The notes under the pieces are model-generated. The model was not told the origin of the DNA. It did no database searches and saw nothing but the letters and a program-made list of their open reading frames with translations. Positions 20,428 to 39,751 of a stretch of 64,000 nucleotides of DNA are shown in pieces. The first letter of the stretch is position 1. Every line of letters starts with the position of its first letter. The DNA is from Hyaloperonospora brassicae. Lineage: Eukaryota; Oomycota; Peronosporomycetes; Peronosporales; Peronosporaceae. The DNA is taken from assembly GCA_947650285.1 (NCBI GenBank), contig CANTFL010000080.1, forward strand, positions 431,688 to 495,687, given 5' to 3'. Both the position numbers and the translations under genes were made by a program.

Positions 20428-23400
20428 CTTCAAAAGATCGTCTATTAAACACGATGTCCTCTAACTGAATTGTGTTTTGTCCGTTATCCCTTCTTCAAGC
20501 ATATTATGATTTACAATGCGAGGCTTCCCCATCAACAGTAGTTTCACCTAATTGTTTTCGCGTAAAGATATTGATGAGATAATGATGGTTTTGGCGCGGA
20601 GAGCGTCGTCAAGACGGTAAGTAGTCCTTATTTGTATCTCTCGGACAAGTAATGCTAAGCAAATCGTAAAATTCACACGCCATTATGTGCGATGAATATA
20701 AGCTGGTATGAAGGTGTGCAATGTCACGTGGTCCGTAAAACGACGCGTCTCCTCAATCTTACCACCTGTGTGTGATGGATAGCTGCTCGTCTGCTTAGCA
20801 CCAACGCTACCGTGTGTCACTGAAGTTTAGTCGACCACTGAATAACTTACATCCCAGGTCAGATAGACCTGTCTTCTATGGTCGAAATTTATCTACACTG
20901 CGACTGTTTGCATGTGCAGGTTATTTGATAATAATAGTACTATTTTATGCTCATAAATGAGACTGAAGGTTGCTGATGATGAGGTATATTTTAAGTGTAA
21001 ACAATTCAATATATCTAAAATTGACTCAGTAGTAGAATATCAACACGAGCATGAGATCGTCACGTGCTGGATTAAACGATTTTTAACTCTCGATTGCACG
21101 TTTTTAGACGCATTTCATTTATGTCGTAATAATTAACTGGAGGTCAAGCCCTCCGGACGCCTAGCCAGATTCGACATGTCAGCCGTTTCCTAATCAAATC
21201 GTCTTCAATTGGACGAGCATCGACGGCATCGTCAATCTCGGCACACCAGCTTATTAAAATGTTTCTTTCTTTTTCGTTAGGCTTGAAGACTCAATATTTA
21301 TTGCAATAATGAGAAGGAAACATATTGGCTTATTAATGTAGCAGATGCTCGCTTTTTTTGATACTACTGTCTCCTCCTTAGAATCCCGTTTGTATAAACT
21401 AAAGTGTTACAATTACCCGAGTCGAGTTACTGATGATGAACTTGGTGGTTGCATCAATGATGTTGAATCTCCTCCAGAGAGAACAACATGGCACAGACGG
21501 CTAGCACAAACATGGTCGACTCGTCGCTCGAGCGCCTTCCATTTGATGTCACTCAAATAAACAAATTTGTCACATATAGCGCATATTTGATATCGCCTGA
21601 TCACGTCAATAGTGAGCGGGCATCAGGCCAATCACGATATGCTACCAGGCACTGAAAACGATGTATACACATGATTTAGAATATTACGCACAAATTTTTG
21701 GATGAGGGACCTTGGAGATATAAAATGGGTGTGACCATAAATGAAGGAAGGGAAGCGTATATAGCCTGATAAAAGACTTCGGAATGTGTTATTCGAACCT
21801 AATTTCACGATATATATCTACAAACATTCAGGCTGACATCCAGCTTATTGCGCTCGGCATTACGCATTGGTGATATTGATGGCTGATATCATGTCATGCG
21901 CAAGTCAATGCGCAACGTGTTTTCAGCTTTTTTTAATGTTTTCGCTCAGAGGGGATATTGCATCGGTATAAATATCTGTGGTATATCGATTAGTGTCATT
22001 TCTAAAACACATAAATGCTGTTTTGTGTTTGATAGGAACACTTGAATGAGCACAATCCATATACATATATTCACATCATAATTATTATAATGTCATGTAA
22101 ACGTGTTTACTCCGCAATGTAACCTAGTAGTGTGCATACTGCCACCATCATATGTTACTTGGAAAACAGCTCATAAAACTCTACATGCGTATAACATTTT
22201 CACATGTTTGCGGTTCGATCTACTAATGGTGGCAATCCCTTTCATGCATACATCTTTATATAATTACTTGATGCATCGGACAACTAGTAAATTGCTGCCC
22301 GAGCAAGAACGATATCATTTTGCTCTACACAATCGCAAGACTTAGGAAGATACAGTACAATGCCAATGCCGTACCCTTCTTGACTAGCATTATCATGCAT
22401 AAGCTATCCACTGATCTTAGAATCATCACTACTTCTCCATTTTTTGCAGTGTTTGTCATCTCCATTACTACACCGATTCATAAGGACAATGTCGTCATAG
22501 TTTACAAGAGGAGACATACATATAAATTTGTCATCTGAATAGAGACAAAGCTAGCTAATTCGAATGACTGGTATAAATTAAAGTTATTGATATATGATTG
22601 GTTGATAATCCAATGACTTCAATTCTGTTCGAGCGTATGGTGCAAAATTAATGATCGGTAAGATTATTCGTAATTAAGCTTTGCCGTGATTTTTGGCTTT
22701 GCTTTCATGTCGAAAATACGACCCTGTATAAAGAAGATCATCAGACCATTAGCTCGTTTCATCAGTTGATTGAGTAGAAAGTGTGGGACCGAAGAGGGAG
22801 ACGCGTGAAAGTAGCGGCGCTTCGACTGCTATTGGCTACCATTTCAGTGATCGCCGAGTTGTTGTGCGCACAATGGGTCGTGGAGACGAGATGTTGGACC
22901 GCGTGGGTGAGTTCGATACAGATACCGATACAGAATCGCAAATTTTATGCTACTGGATGATTACCCGTGAGAACACGGGACCTATCGATTGCGTAAACGT
23001 TGTCGATGCTGACGCATACACCAGGTTGCTGTAAGGGTACGCATGTAAGCATCCAAGCTGGAGGAGCCGGTATCGATAACTCATGGATATATATAATCAC
23101 CTCTGTTTGATTGCAACTTCATCATACATAATACGGACAACAGTGGTGTAGTGGGTCGATAAAAGCGCAGATGTAGCGGGAATCTAGAACACAATCATTT
23201 GGTTAGCATCAACGGTTGCACTGACATTGACAGACGTGACGGTATAGAAAATATTGTTGGTGCTTTGGAATTGATACAGACAAAGACAAGCCGGTCACAT
23301 CTGCTTAAGACATCCTTCGTTCCCAGCTAAAAGCAGTATGAATTTGCTAGTGAACGTTTTGATGAAGACGGGGTAGTTGGCATGCCAAACTTCGACCATT

Positions 23401-24274
23401 ACGAAGAAGGCTTTTGTGACCGAGAGATTCTACATCTGTTGTATACGTTAGATTCTTTATGGTATATGGGTTAATATTAAAGAGTTATGCGCCGTGTCCA
23501 AAGAAGACAAATTATCTATTTTATTCCTGCTCATCAAGAATGCTGCGTCCAAGACATTTCATACAATGAGGATGACGTTACACCACATCACCGCAAAACG
23601 GTCAAACTAGAAGAACGTATAAATAGGTTCTCGGTCGAACTGGAGGAACGTATAAATAGATTCTCGTTTTACACGACAACAGGAAGCTGATCAAGTGATC
23701 TTATTGGAATGCATTCTTTCGATGTGCCTGTATGGATTTTCCTCTCCAATGTCTTTTTCTGATAGGCTTGTAAGGGCAAACTAAAAGAATACGGAATTGG
23801 CCGCATTAACAACACTTTCTAGCTTACGCGATTGTGGGCAGTGCAAATGATGTAAGTCGTTGATTTAATTCTGGATATAATCGCTTTGCGAATAGCATGC
23901 TATTGTACGTTGGTATTGATATATCTCGTGTCGGCTATATCCGAGATCTTCGGCAAGGAGGCATGAAGAAGGATGAAAAGTCTCAACGTTTAGGCCCATA
24001 ACGGTTAACAATAGATCAAATGCGATTACACCCGGCGACTGGTACATTTCTGAGCAAAGGCCAAAGACGATAAACTTTGTCATATTTGTGCAAAAGCTGG
24101 CTTCTAAGATGAAACGATCGAAGGTGCGTGTACCCACTTTGATACAGCACCCCATTCAAAACGCTGACGTTGTTCCATTGATGGCGACTCGAGCTTGTCT
24201 TGTGGAAGTAGCAGGGGATCGACTGTTCTGCTACTGATCTGGATTAGAACGACTACGTGCAGCCACAAGGGGAA
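20428..24274. other. AT-rich gene-poor region
   Basis: No recognisable gene. The longest protein-like frames are 22783-23034 on the plus strand (83 codons, containing ILCYWMITRENTGPID) and 23487-23690 on the plus strand, which contains a short tandem repeat encoding LEERINRFS twice. Neither could be assigned. Confidence 0.4.
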
Positions 24275-24715
24275 TGTAACGGGGCACCGATGACTACGTA
24301 CTGTTCAACCAGTACGGAGTTTACTATCACTGACTGCAGTGAAAGTCAGTGCCCTGCCAAGTGTAGAACTACACAGAGGAATATAGAACGACTGAGTTCA
24401 CACTCTAGTCTCTGGTAAAAGTAAAACTGTTATTTAACACAATTAAGTCCTATAACTCTTGTGTCTCTGTTTGTCCTGACTTTATTATGCTACTATAACT
24501 AAACGTATGATGACGTCTACTCACCACCCATTGCGCGCGTCTAGCAGCGATTGGTGGGTTGATATCATCACGATATCAACCAATGAGAAGACCCTTCGGT
24601 CGTCCCAACAATACCATCACGCTCTGTGATATTGTTGAAAGAATATTCAACGTAATGTTTTTTATTGTTATGTTATCCTTCATGACAATTTCATGTAACC
24701 GGCAACCCCTTTACA
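24275..24715 (-). mobile_element. Solo LTR of the chromovirus family (same family as 51505-59206)
   Basis: On the plus strand it starts TGTAACGGGGCACC and ends CCTTTACA, the inverse of the LTR at 58763-59206. The flanking GGGAA (24270-24274 and 24716-24720) is an exact 5-bp target-site duplication, which proves a genuine insertion and fixes the ends. No internal sequence remains. Confidence 0.9.
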
Positions 24716-27090
24716 GGGAAGGTACTTTAGAAGGTTATACCCGATTTGTGTTAATATTGTATCGTTTACTGAACAGAGAAGAAGGTGCGTGTCGACTCAA
24801 ATAATGAGTCCACTCTTCTTCTGCACTGCCAGGTTCTCCCGTTGACGCTGTTGTATCTGAAGCATGTACCATACAGGGTTTTCTGAATCTTGATTGTCGT
24901 CTATTTTTAAAATATGAGCCCTCGTACCGGCCAACCTTACCTTCAATATTGATCCCTCAATAAGCATTGGAGACACCTTCAGACATGGCTGCAGGTTCTA
25001 CATGTTCCTTGTCATCGCTGTTGTCATATTTCCTGTCTGTGTTCAGAAACGCAACATTAAGTGGTAAATACTTCTTCTTCCGTCTCTGTTCCAACCTCTC
25101 TCGAAAAGCAAACGAGGCCTCTCAAGGTCATAGCGTGTGCACAGGTGATCTATCTGTGACAGTAGACTGATGTCCGGCTGTTCGTCGGCGTCGAGGTGCG
25201 GTCTGCGGTAGTAATACGACCAAATACTATCCCGGTGTACAGGAAACGTGGTGGGATGCCCTCGCTCGGAACTTCTTGCTTGCACGATCTGATCGACCTC
25301 ATCGATGTGAGATGATCAATCATGTGGGTGTTGAATTAAGATCCTTTCCCGGTTTCGATCAATCTAGGTTTCGAAGCTTTCGATGATGATGTTGACTATT
25401 TCGTGACGATGATCCCGGTGTCCTTTGATGTCGAGTTGAGATAGGAAACCAATGAGTATGCTCTGCAGTTCGTTACTGTGCAATTTGTGCGCTCATGCAG
25501 GCTCAATGATGAGCACAACGCTGCGTCATTGAAGACGCATGTATGCGTTTAGTTCACGTAATTACTCATGAAACAGAACGCTTTTATATTACACGTTGAT
25601 ATACTTTTGATAGTAGGAACCTCATTGATCGCCACTATTCTTTCAAAGCAACCATTTTTTTGCATGCCAAATCATGAACCGGTAGAAAATGTCGAGGCAT
25701 CTACGTTGATAATGGGAGCAATAATCACGCGTGTACTGCTCTTTATCGATCCTTCCACTGGACGCCGATCGATTGTCTTGTCGAACGCGAGGCGGTCAGA
25801 TAGTCCTGATTCATCCATGTTGTAGGTATCAGTTAGCTATAGCCTTTCCAGCGTTCTCAATCATATCGGGCTACGCACGTATGGACACAGCCTTCACAGG
25901 TCTGCTTTTAGTGTGGGCGCTCATCTGATACAAGCCGTGGTATTTCAGGAAGGTCTGGATCTAGCCATTAGAAAATGACAGTAGCTGGTCGTCCTGGAAA
26001 CGCTTAGCGCTCCACAACGCTTTGCTTTCGCCTTGATCAATATTCACTCAGTATAATACGTTACGATTGACACTTTAGCACCCAGTTGGAGAGCTCTTCA
26101 TAGACAGTTGGAAAGCTGATCGGTCAAGTTCCCTCGAACTTGAGGTCAGCTTCATTCACTAGAAGGTACCATTTTCAATCACGCAATATTCTGTATATTG
26201 TCCGCTGGACCGGTGTCTCGGTATGGTTGATATTTTGCATTGCCCTTGTCGCACGCAAGTTACGCATGATCGTCATTGCTATCGTTTAACAGACAGATCG
26301 TCTTCTTCCGCTAAACGTCAGTGGACCAGTTGCTTTTGGTCGTTATGGCATCGCAGTGGTGTTCATATTGTACATTACTTAAGTGCTTGTGATTGGGATC
26401 GGGCTGGGATGGTTTCCGTCCACAAATTAATGATCGAGTAGGTGTGCAAGAAGCGAGGGTAACTAAATAAAGTCGACAGCTTTCGAGCATTGAGTCGTCT
26501 TATACATTGCGTCACATGTCCACGAGCTATATCCGATTTGACAGGTTTATCGGTATTGATGGCAGATGTATCTGTAATAATATGATGAAGCCTGAATTTC
26601 TTACAAGTTGTATCAGTCTCTTCGATCCCGATAGTAAATTCATTTTGGTCGGAAAGCCCTCGCATTTGGTCCAGTCTGCTACTCCACCATGTCCGACTCA
26701 GAACACAGACGGAGATATGGCAAGCATCGAACAACATTGGAGTCGATTGGTCTTCCTGCAAATCTTCTTTATCCTCCGGTTCAACGAACGAAAGCTCACG
26801 GCCTCAAGCTAGCAACGTAGGGGCTTAGTCAAGTGGCGTAAGCGTTTCGAAAAAGGATAAGATATTTCAGCATATCATTCAGGATCGCTCTTCGTGTCGT
26901 AGTTCAAGATGTCGAAGTAAAACACATCAGCGACAGAAGATTCTTTGATTTGCTCACAGCGTTTCTCTTACTTTGAGTAACACAACGACCAAATTTGCAA
27001 AACGATGCTCACTACCCAACACACGTACGACAAAAAGGCTAGTATTCCCTACACTTTTCCACGAAGCAAAGCGCACACCAGCAGAGTAGC
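24716..27090. other. Gene-poor region
   Basis: Short frames only, none recognised. The right end (26885-27090) is the 3' flank of the dehydrogenase gene, and part of it is duplicated at about 15465-15560. Confidence 0.45.
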
Positions 27091-28224
27091 TTAGTAACCG
27101 CTTGACCAATCCATTTGGTGCAGAACAGGTTGCCCTTTCAGCCAGAGATTGAGGTTCCTCACGAACACCGCCGCAACGTCCTCTGGAAAAACCGTTCCTG
27201 CAATGTGAGGCGTTACAATCACCCCTGGGTGCGACCACAACGGGCTCTCCTTCGGTAGCGGTTCCTCCTCGAACACATCCAGCACGGCTTTCGAAAACAA
27301 GCCCTTGGCAAGAGCGGCAAGGATCGTGTTTTCCGAAATGACGTCGCCACGACCCACATTGACGAACACCGGCTTCTTCTCATGGCAAACCGCAAGCACT
27401 TGTTCGGTCAGCAAGTACCGGGTTGCGTTTGTGCTAGGCAGCGCATTTACCACATAGTCGCTCTGCTTGAGCACCTCACTCAGATCCGTCGTCACGGTGT
27501 CAACACTTGAACCCAGCATCTTTTTATCTCCGTTCCGGATACGACGCTTGAACCCTACCACCCGGAATTCTGACGCCTTGAACATGCGTCCGATCTCCTG
27601 CCCGACTTCACCGAGACCAAGGACACCAATCGTCAGGTTACGGTACGAGCGGTACTTCAGCTCCCATCGACCAAATACGCGCAGATCTTGGTACTTCTTC
27701 GCCTCAAAGAACTTGCGCTCAATCGCAACGACGTAGCCGAAAACAAATTGGGCCAGCGCGGTGGGCATGACCCCGCCTGCTCGTGAGACAGTGAATCCTG
27801 GGTGCACTGGCGCATCGGGGTACTGAAGATAGGAGTCCACGCCGGCGTACGTGCCTTGCACCCATCGCACCTTCTTCAGCAAGTGCTGCAGCTCGAACGG
27901 TAGGTTCGTCTTGGGGGCGAGCAACAGTGGCGCGGCCACGTGGGCGTCCATCAACAGTGCTTCAGCGTCGAACAGGACTTGCTGCTGGTCAGGGTCGAGC
28001 ATCCACTGGGTGGTCGTTGCGGGGCCTTTACTAGACGACCCCTTGGGCTGAGCGTTGGGGGGACAGACAACTGGCATAGGCAGGTCGACGATCTCGAGCT
28101 TGGAAGACTGGTACAGTTTGGCTGCGAGGGACGAAGCCGTTGGAGAAGACAGTTGTTCGCGCACAGCTCGACCGATGCCGGGGATCATGGAGACGACAGG
28201 GATCTCGATTTTGTTGTTTGTCAT
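27091..28224 (-). CDS. D-2-hydroxyacid dehydrogenase, glyoxylate/hydroxypyruvate reductase-like
   Basis: A 377-residue protein from the ATG at 28224 (MTNNKIEIPVV). The frame is open to 28311, but the extra 29 residues are not family-like and would be used only as a targeting leader. The Rossmann motif GLGEVGQEIG is at about residues 203-212 and VNVGRGDVI, with the substrate-binding Arg, at about 288-296. The acidic catalytic region VFEEEP is at about 317-322 and TPHIAG, with the catalytic His, at about 338-343. These are the signature elements of NAD(P)-dependent reductases of 2-oxoacids such as glyoxylate, hydroxypyruvate or a related substrate; the precise one cannot be read. Residues 50-75 form a Ser/Thr/Lys-rich linker. 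It is the only intact copy of a small local family; two broken copies lie at 15.5-17.0 kb. Confidence 0.88.
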   Translation of the reverse strand: MTNNKIEIPVVSMIPGIGRAVREQLSSPTASSLAAKLYQSSKLEIVDLPMPVVCPPNAQPKGSSSKGPATTTQWMLDPDQQQVLFDAEALLMDAHVAAPLLLAPKTNLPFELQHLLKKVRWVQGTYAGVDSYLQYPDAPVHPGFTVSRAGGVMPTALAQFVFGYVVAIERKFFEAKKYQDLRVFGRWELKYRSYRNLTIGVLGLGEVGQEIGRMFKASEFRVVGFKRRIRNGDKKMLGSSVDTVTTDLSEVLKQSDYVVNALPSTNATRYLLTEQVLAVCHEKKPVFVNVGRGDVISENTILAALAKGLFSKAVLDVFEEEPLPKESPLWSHPGVIVTPHIAGTVFPEDVAAVFVRNLNLWLKGQPVLHQMDWSSGY

Positions 28225-31200
28225 CTCGGAAGGTGGCAACTTGGGAAATGCGTTGGAAAAAGAGGTACGTGTGAGGAGCAGGACCGCTTCATGAGCAGAA
28301 AAGCACGACAATCAAACCGATTGTCATGGCGTCAGAAAGTCTATTCGGTGCCAAGGGCGCAGCTAAGCTGCACTGTTTGACTTCTAGAAGGAAGAGACTG
28401 CTGACGAACTGGACGTCAGAGCCACAGGATGTAGAAGTCACGCAAACTCAATCAGTCGTTGTTACATTTTTTTCCGCAAGAGTGTCTGCGGATTGACGAT
28501 GCAGTCTCGGTGCGCGTGCCAAGTGGCCAGCTTGATGTCTACTCTGACATTGTTCTCCCTAAAAAAGGATTGCTACGCAAGCCAGGTGTTTCGCATCGTG
28601 GTCGTGAAGAAAACCGCATGGTTTACTCAAGGACGGCGCGTGTTGACTTAGCATAGGAAGTGTGTTTTCACTGTGCAGCTGCAGTTGCATGGTTCGGCAG
28701 GTGTGTAGTTGAGACTATCATGTAATGACTGGGCTGTTTGGTAGGTGCTAGTTAAGATGATGTTCGCTTGGCAGACGCTTCCACGACCGGGCGTGGTCGG
28801 ACTTGCGCTCCTAGCCTTGACTCTGTTTCTGCTAAAAGATGGTGCTTCAGTTTGCAAAACACGCTTAATCATGCGCTGATCACACGAAGTAGCGGTGGCT
28901 GTCGTGCATCCTGTCCGGCCGCTACTTGACTAAAATTGGGCCTCTTCTACGGTGACAACGGCTCTCTCCGTGTGTATCGTTGGCAAGTTCATGCATTTGT
29001 CAGACATGTTTCTGGACTCGAGCGCCAAGGGGATTGAGGATCGTAAGAGGACTCGTCGGACATTTGAAATCGCATGTGCCCCCAACAACTGCATGAACTC
29101 GCGAAAATGGAGTCGAAAGATACTTCTTTGGTGCAAGAGATTTCACTCGCGGCTACACATCTTCGTACCGCTCACAGAGAGACCAGCTGTGCTTGCTGCA
29201 GTATGGAAAAAATGTCGGCGTCTAGTAACTTTGTAGCCGTCGCGTCTTTGTTGCATGTACGATCAGGCTCGGGGGCAACGAGTGCAGATGTTGGCAGTCC
29301 TGGTAGAGATTCGAGGAATGACGGGCGACGTCGTAATGCGCAGGAAAGAGAATGCGAGCCCTCGGTCGGACCACTTCATATTGATGGTTGCATGATGTAC
29401 TCGCTGCAGAGGTAGAGATGGTGCTTGCCAAAGTACCACAGATCGGATACAACGTGACACTTTTTTGCTGCTGTCGAGCACGCACGATCCCTGCCACGAC
29501 GGTCTTGAGTTATCACTTATCCAACTATACTCTCCCGAGTGAACGGACCCTCTACCATTTTGTATCAAGCACCTATGCATCCTTGAAGAAACTGCTCGTG
29601 TGCGACCCGGTAAGTTGTGGCTGGGTCTTCTACTCCACTCTATCAGACAAGGTCCGTCGACTATTACGGCCAGTTCTGTACAAGATTCTTGACTGCGTTC
29701 CCGGTTATGTTGGCACTTCCCGTCAAAGCTGAACACCTCGATGGATTTTGTCTGAAACGATCCCTCTGCATTTTGGAACGATGGTTTGCGATTAGTTCAC
29801 TATGCTCGCAGGAGAGGTAGCAGAGTGCAACCGATGTGCTACAATTCCGCCATGCACTGAAAGTCCAGGACAATCCAGTCACGTCGTGCACCGCGTTTGT
29901 TAGCAGCAGCATCGAACTACCGGAAAACATGACGAATGAGCTGTCACATTTGTTCCACGTTATCTTCTCTAGAACCTTGTGAGACGACACGCAGGTTGTG
30001 TGCGTGTGACTCGATAGAACTAAGCAGTTTGCCACGAAGGATCCACTGGACATGCGTATGCGCAGCGGTCAGAGTTCGTAATCCGAGTGCGGCTGATGAG
30101 GCATTTGCGGTGACTCACTCGTTGCAAATAACTACTGATGCTTCGAGCGAATAGCGCGGTCGAATCATCTTCGCTGTGTACGTATATGCGGTCAAACTTG
30201 GATGAGATCGTACGTTTGAGGTCATAGATCACCTCGCGATGGCTTTCGCTATGTCGCTGTCCTGCAAAAGCCACACGACGAGCGAGCGTACTCTAGCGCC
30301 TCACGACGCTACGCAACGTGTGCCAGGCAACCTGATGTTCTAGATCTCGTACCACGTGACCGTATCCTGACTTCTCGGATTCCTATGGAATAGAAGAGAT
30401 CGTCGAGAAATAGTACACTGTCTTCCAAAAGCTCTATGCGCGCAGCGTGCATTCATGACGACGATCAACACAGATCTTTGGTGGGTTTCGTGCGTGTTTT
30501 CGGTGAGACCTCAATAACATATTGCGATGTGCAGTGTCGGCCCTTCACGCACCCGACACAAAACGAGAGACCGAAGCACTTTGTGAGAGACAGCCGAAAC
30601 CTGTCAATGACTTAAGCTCTTCATTCAAAATCAGGCACTCGCTGAAGGTTGGCTGATAGTGCTCTCTGTCGCTCAGAAACACGTTACTCGAGCTCTTGTT
30701 GATCAAAAATGACAAGCACTCACCGCAGAGAATCCGTCTGCATGTGTACCAGCGTCGAAAATGAAGCAACGGCCGAGTTCGGAGTGGTTTTTACCGCGGC
30801 TTTTGCCGGTTTCACGATATCGTAACACGATTGAGTCAAGAAAGTGGTGGATCCAGGGTACTGGTGACGACCGCACAGTGATGATGAGATGATGGTCTTT
30901 ACCACGAAACGGTCAAGGGGTGAGAAATGGGGCTACTTTCATCGTGTGCTGGCTGACCCCGATACCGCTACAGCAAAAGATGTCGCAAAGTCGCTGCTCC
31001 TTCTGGAGTGTGAATGCAACGAAATGGGTCGTGCTCGTTTTGCGATCAAGAAAAGAAAAGTATCACCTCGACTGTGGGCAACTTTTGCCGGTCAGCCGAG
31101 TCGCTGAGATTCTTGCTCAGAGCGAAGTCGTACAGAACGGAGCAAGGCTTGACCGTACAGAAAGCTAGTCGTACGAGACGGCAAAAGTGAGATTGTGCAC

Positions 31201-32453
31201 GACCAACAAGACACATTGCTCGACTTTTGACGCAAATCGAGGGACCAAATATCCTTAGTGACACTTCAGAACTCCTGCCTTGTCAACTCAAAGCCTCTTG
31301 TACGAACAAGATCGAGTGCCTTCAAATCCAGGCGGTCAGATATATTCGACTCTGTGTTTCGTGGCCATCATGATGTAGATTTGGTGGCATGGACGTGATG
31401 GGGTGTAGCCATATGGTACGTTCGCAACCAGTGCACGAGACAACGTCGCAAAAGATTGTCTGCAGCTTGTTCTCGTTCTTCGAGTATCAGCAGAGACCTC
31501 TTATCGCATTCTTTCGTGTGGTCTGAGCACGAGGTTTTGTCGTGCGTGGTCGGACTCGGTATGCTGAAGCCTTACCGCCAGAATGCATGTGCTCTTGCTT
31601 CAGCGTGTCGTTTAGGGCATCGTGGGGCACGGGCCATCGACTAAAGAAGCTACACCGCGGCAAGTAGTAAAGCGCCAAGGGCCATGACAATGCGGACACG
31701 TTAGGTCAGCACCGATGGAGGTACGAACGGTATTGACCGCAAGTTCGTAGAGCTATTCGAGACAATAGGCTGCGACGCAACAGGAGGCCCAACTACGCCC
31801 GTTTGGGCCGCACGCGTACAAAGTCGACTTCAGCAACGACGACACGTGAGGCTTTGTTCGCGTTTAACGTACCAGTTCTCGCAAACAATGCACCCCGCGG
31901 GCACGGGCAAGCGTCCGGACGCACAGTCAAACATCAAGAGACAGTCGACACTACAGTAGCCACTGAACTTTGTGACTCGGTTGGATCAGTTCTCTGTCAC
32001 TTGATCGGCGGCAATGATAGCAGCAAACAGTTCCCTGTCACTCGATCGACGTGCGAGCGCCGTGACTTCCACTGACTCACGACATGGGGCTCCCAGACGA
32101 ACATGAAAGCCGCCAAATAGGCGAACAAAGTGGAGGCGGTGTCTCCTCGATCCTTCATGCTGGACCGGCTCATGGGAAGCTCCAACGCAAAACGTGTGTC
32201 AGATGCTCAGGAAGTAAGAAGACACCGCGTGCTGCTGTGATCACAATTTATGGATTATACCCAACGAAACAGTGAAACGCACACGGTACGCAAATGTCAA
32301 AATCTAACTTACGTTGATCCAGCTCTGCTTCTACACACTTGGGCCAGCCCAGTGCAGGTCTTCTCTTCGATACGAAAAGCTCCGACAGTTGCAGCGAGAA
32401 GACCGAGCGCTGACCTCACTCGCACCAAAACCATTTGGGTCCGACTGAACCCA
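28225..32453. other. Long region without a supportable gene
   Basis: About 4.2 kb of ordinary GC content between the dehydrogenase and the FYVE gene. Many short frames exist on both strands (for example 28952-29236 plus, 29074-29415 plus, 30889-31107 plus), but none shows a domain, a signal peptide or convincing splice continuity. It may hold decayed genes. Confidence 0.4.
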
Positions 32454-39392
<6,939 letters not shown>

Positions 39393-39751
39393 GAGCTGCC
39401 GAGCTACGTTTCAATTCTGACGCAAGAACCCTTTTTGCAGAAAAGACCCAGTTTGGTCGATCGTTTGCATTGCGATGGCACGACCGAATATCTTGAAAGG
39501 AGCGACTTGCGATTCGGAAAACTCAGCGACTGCGGCTGCGATAAAAGACAGATAGTTGGTATACGTATAACCGCGACGTGTGTCACAGCGGAGCTTTGCT
39601 GAGAGTACGCACGCACATCGAAAGTGAGCTCTTCGACCGTCCAACGGGAAGGGGAGAAACGACGACGACGACATGACAGTCAAGTGTTGAACCACTCACT
39701 GCACTGCTCCATAGTACGCAGACACTCGTCGCTGCTTCCTTCCTATTGCCC

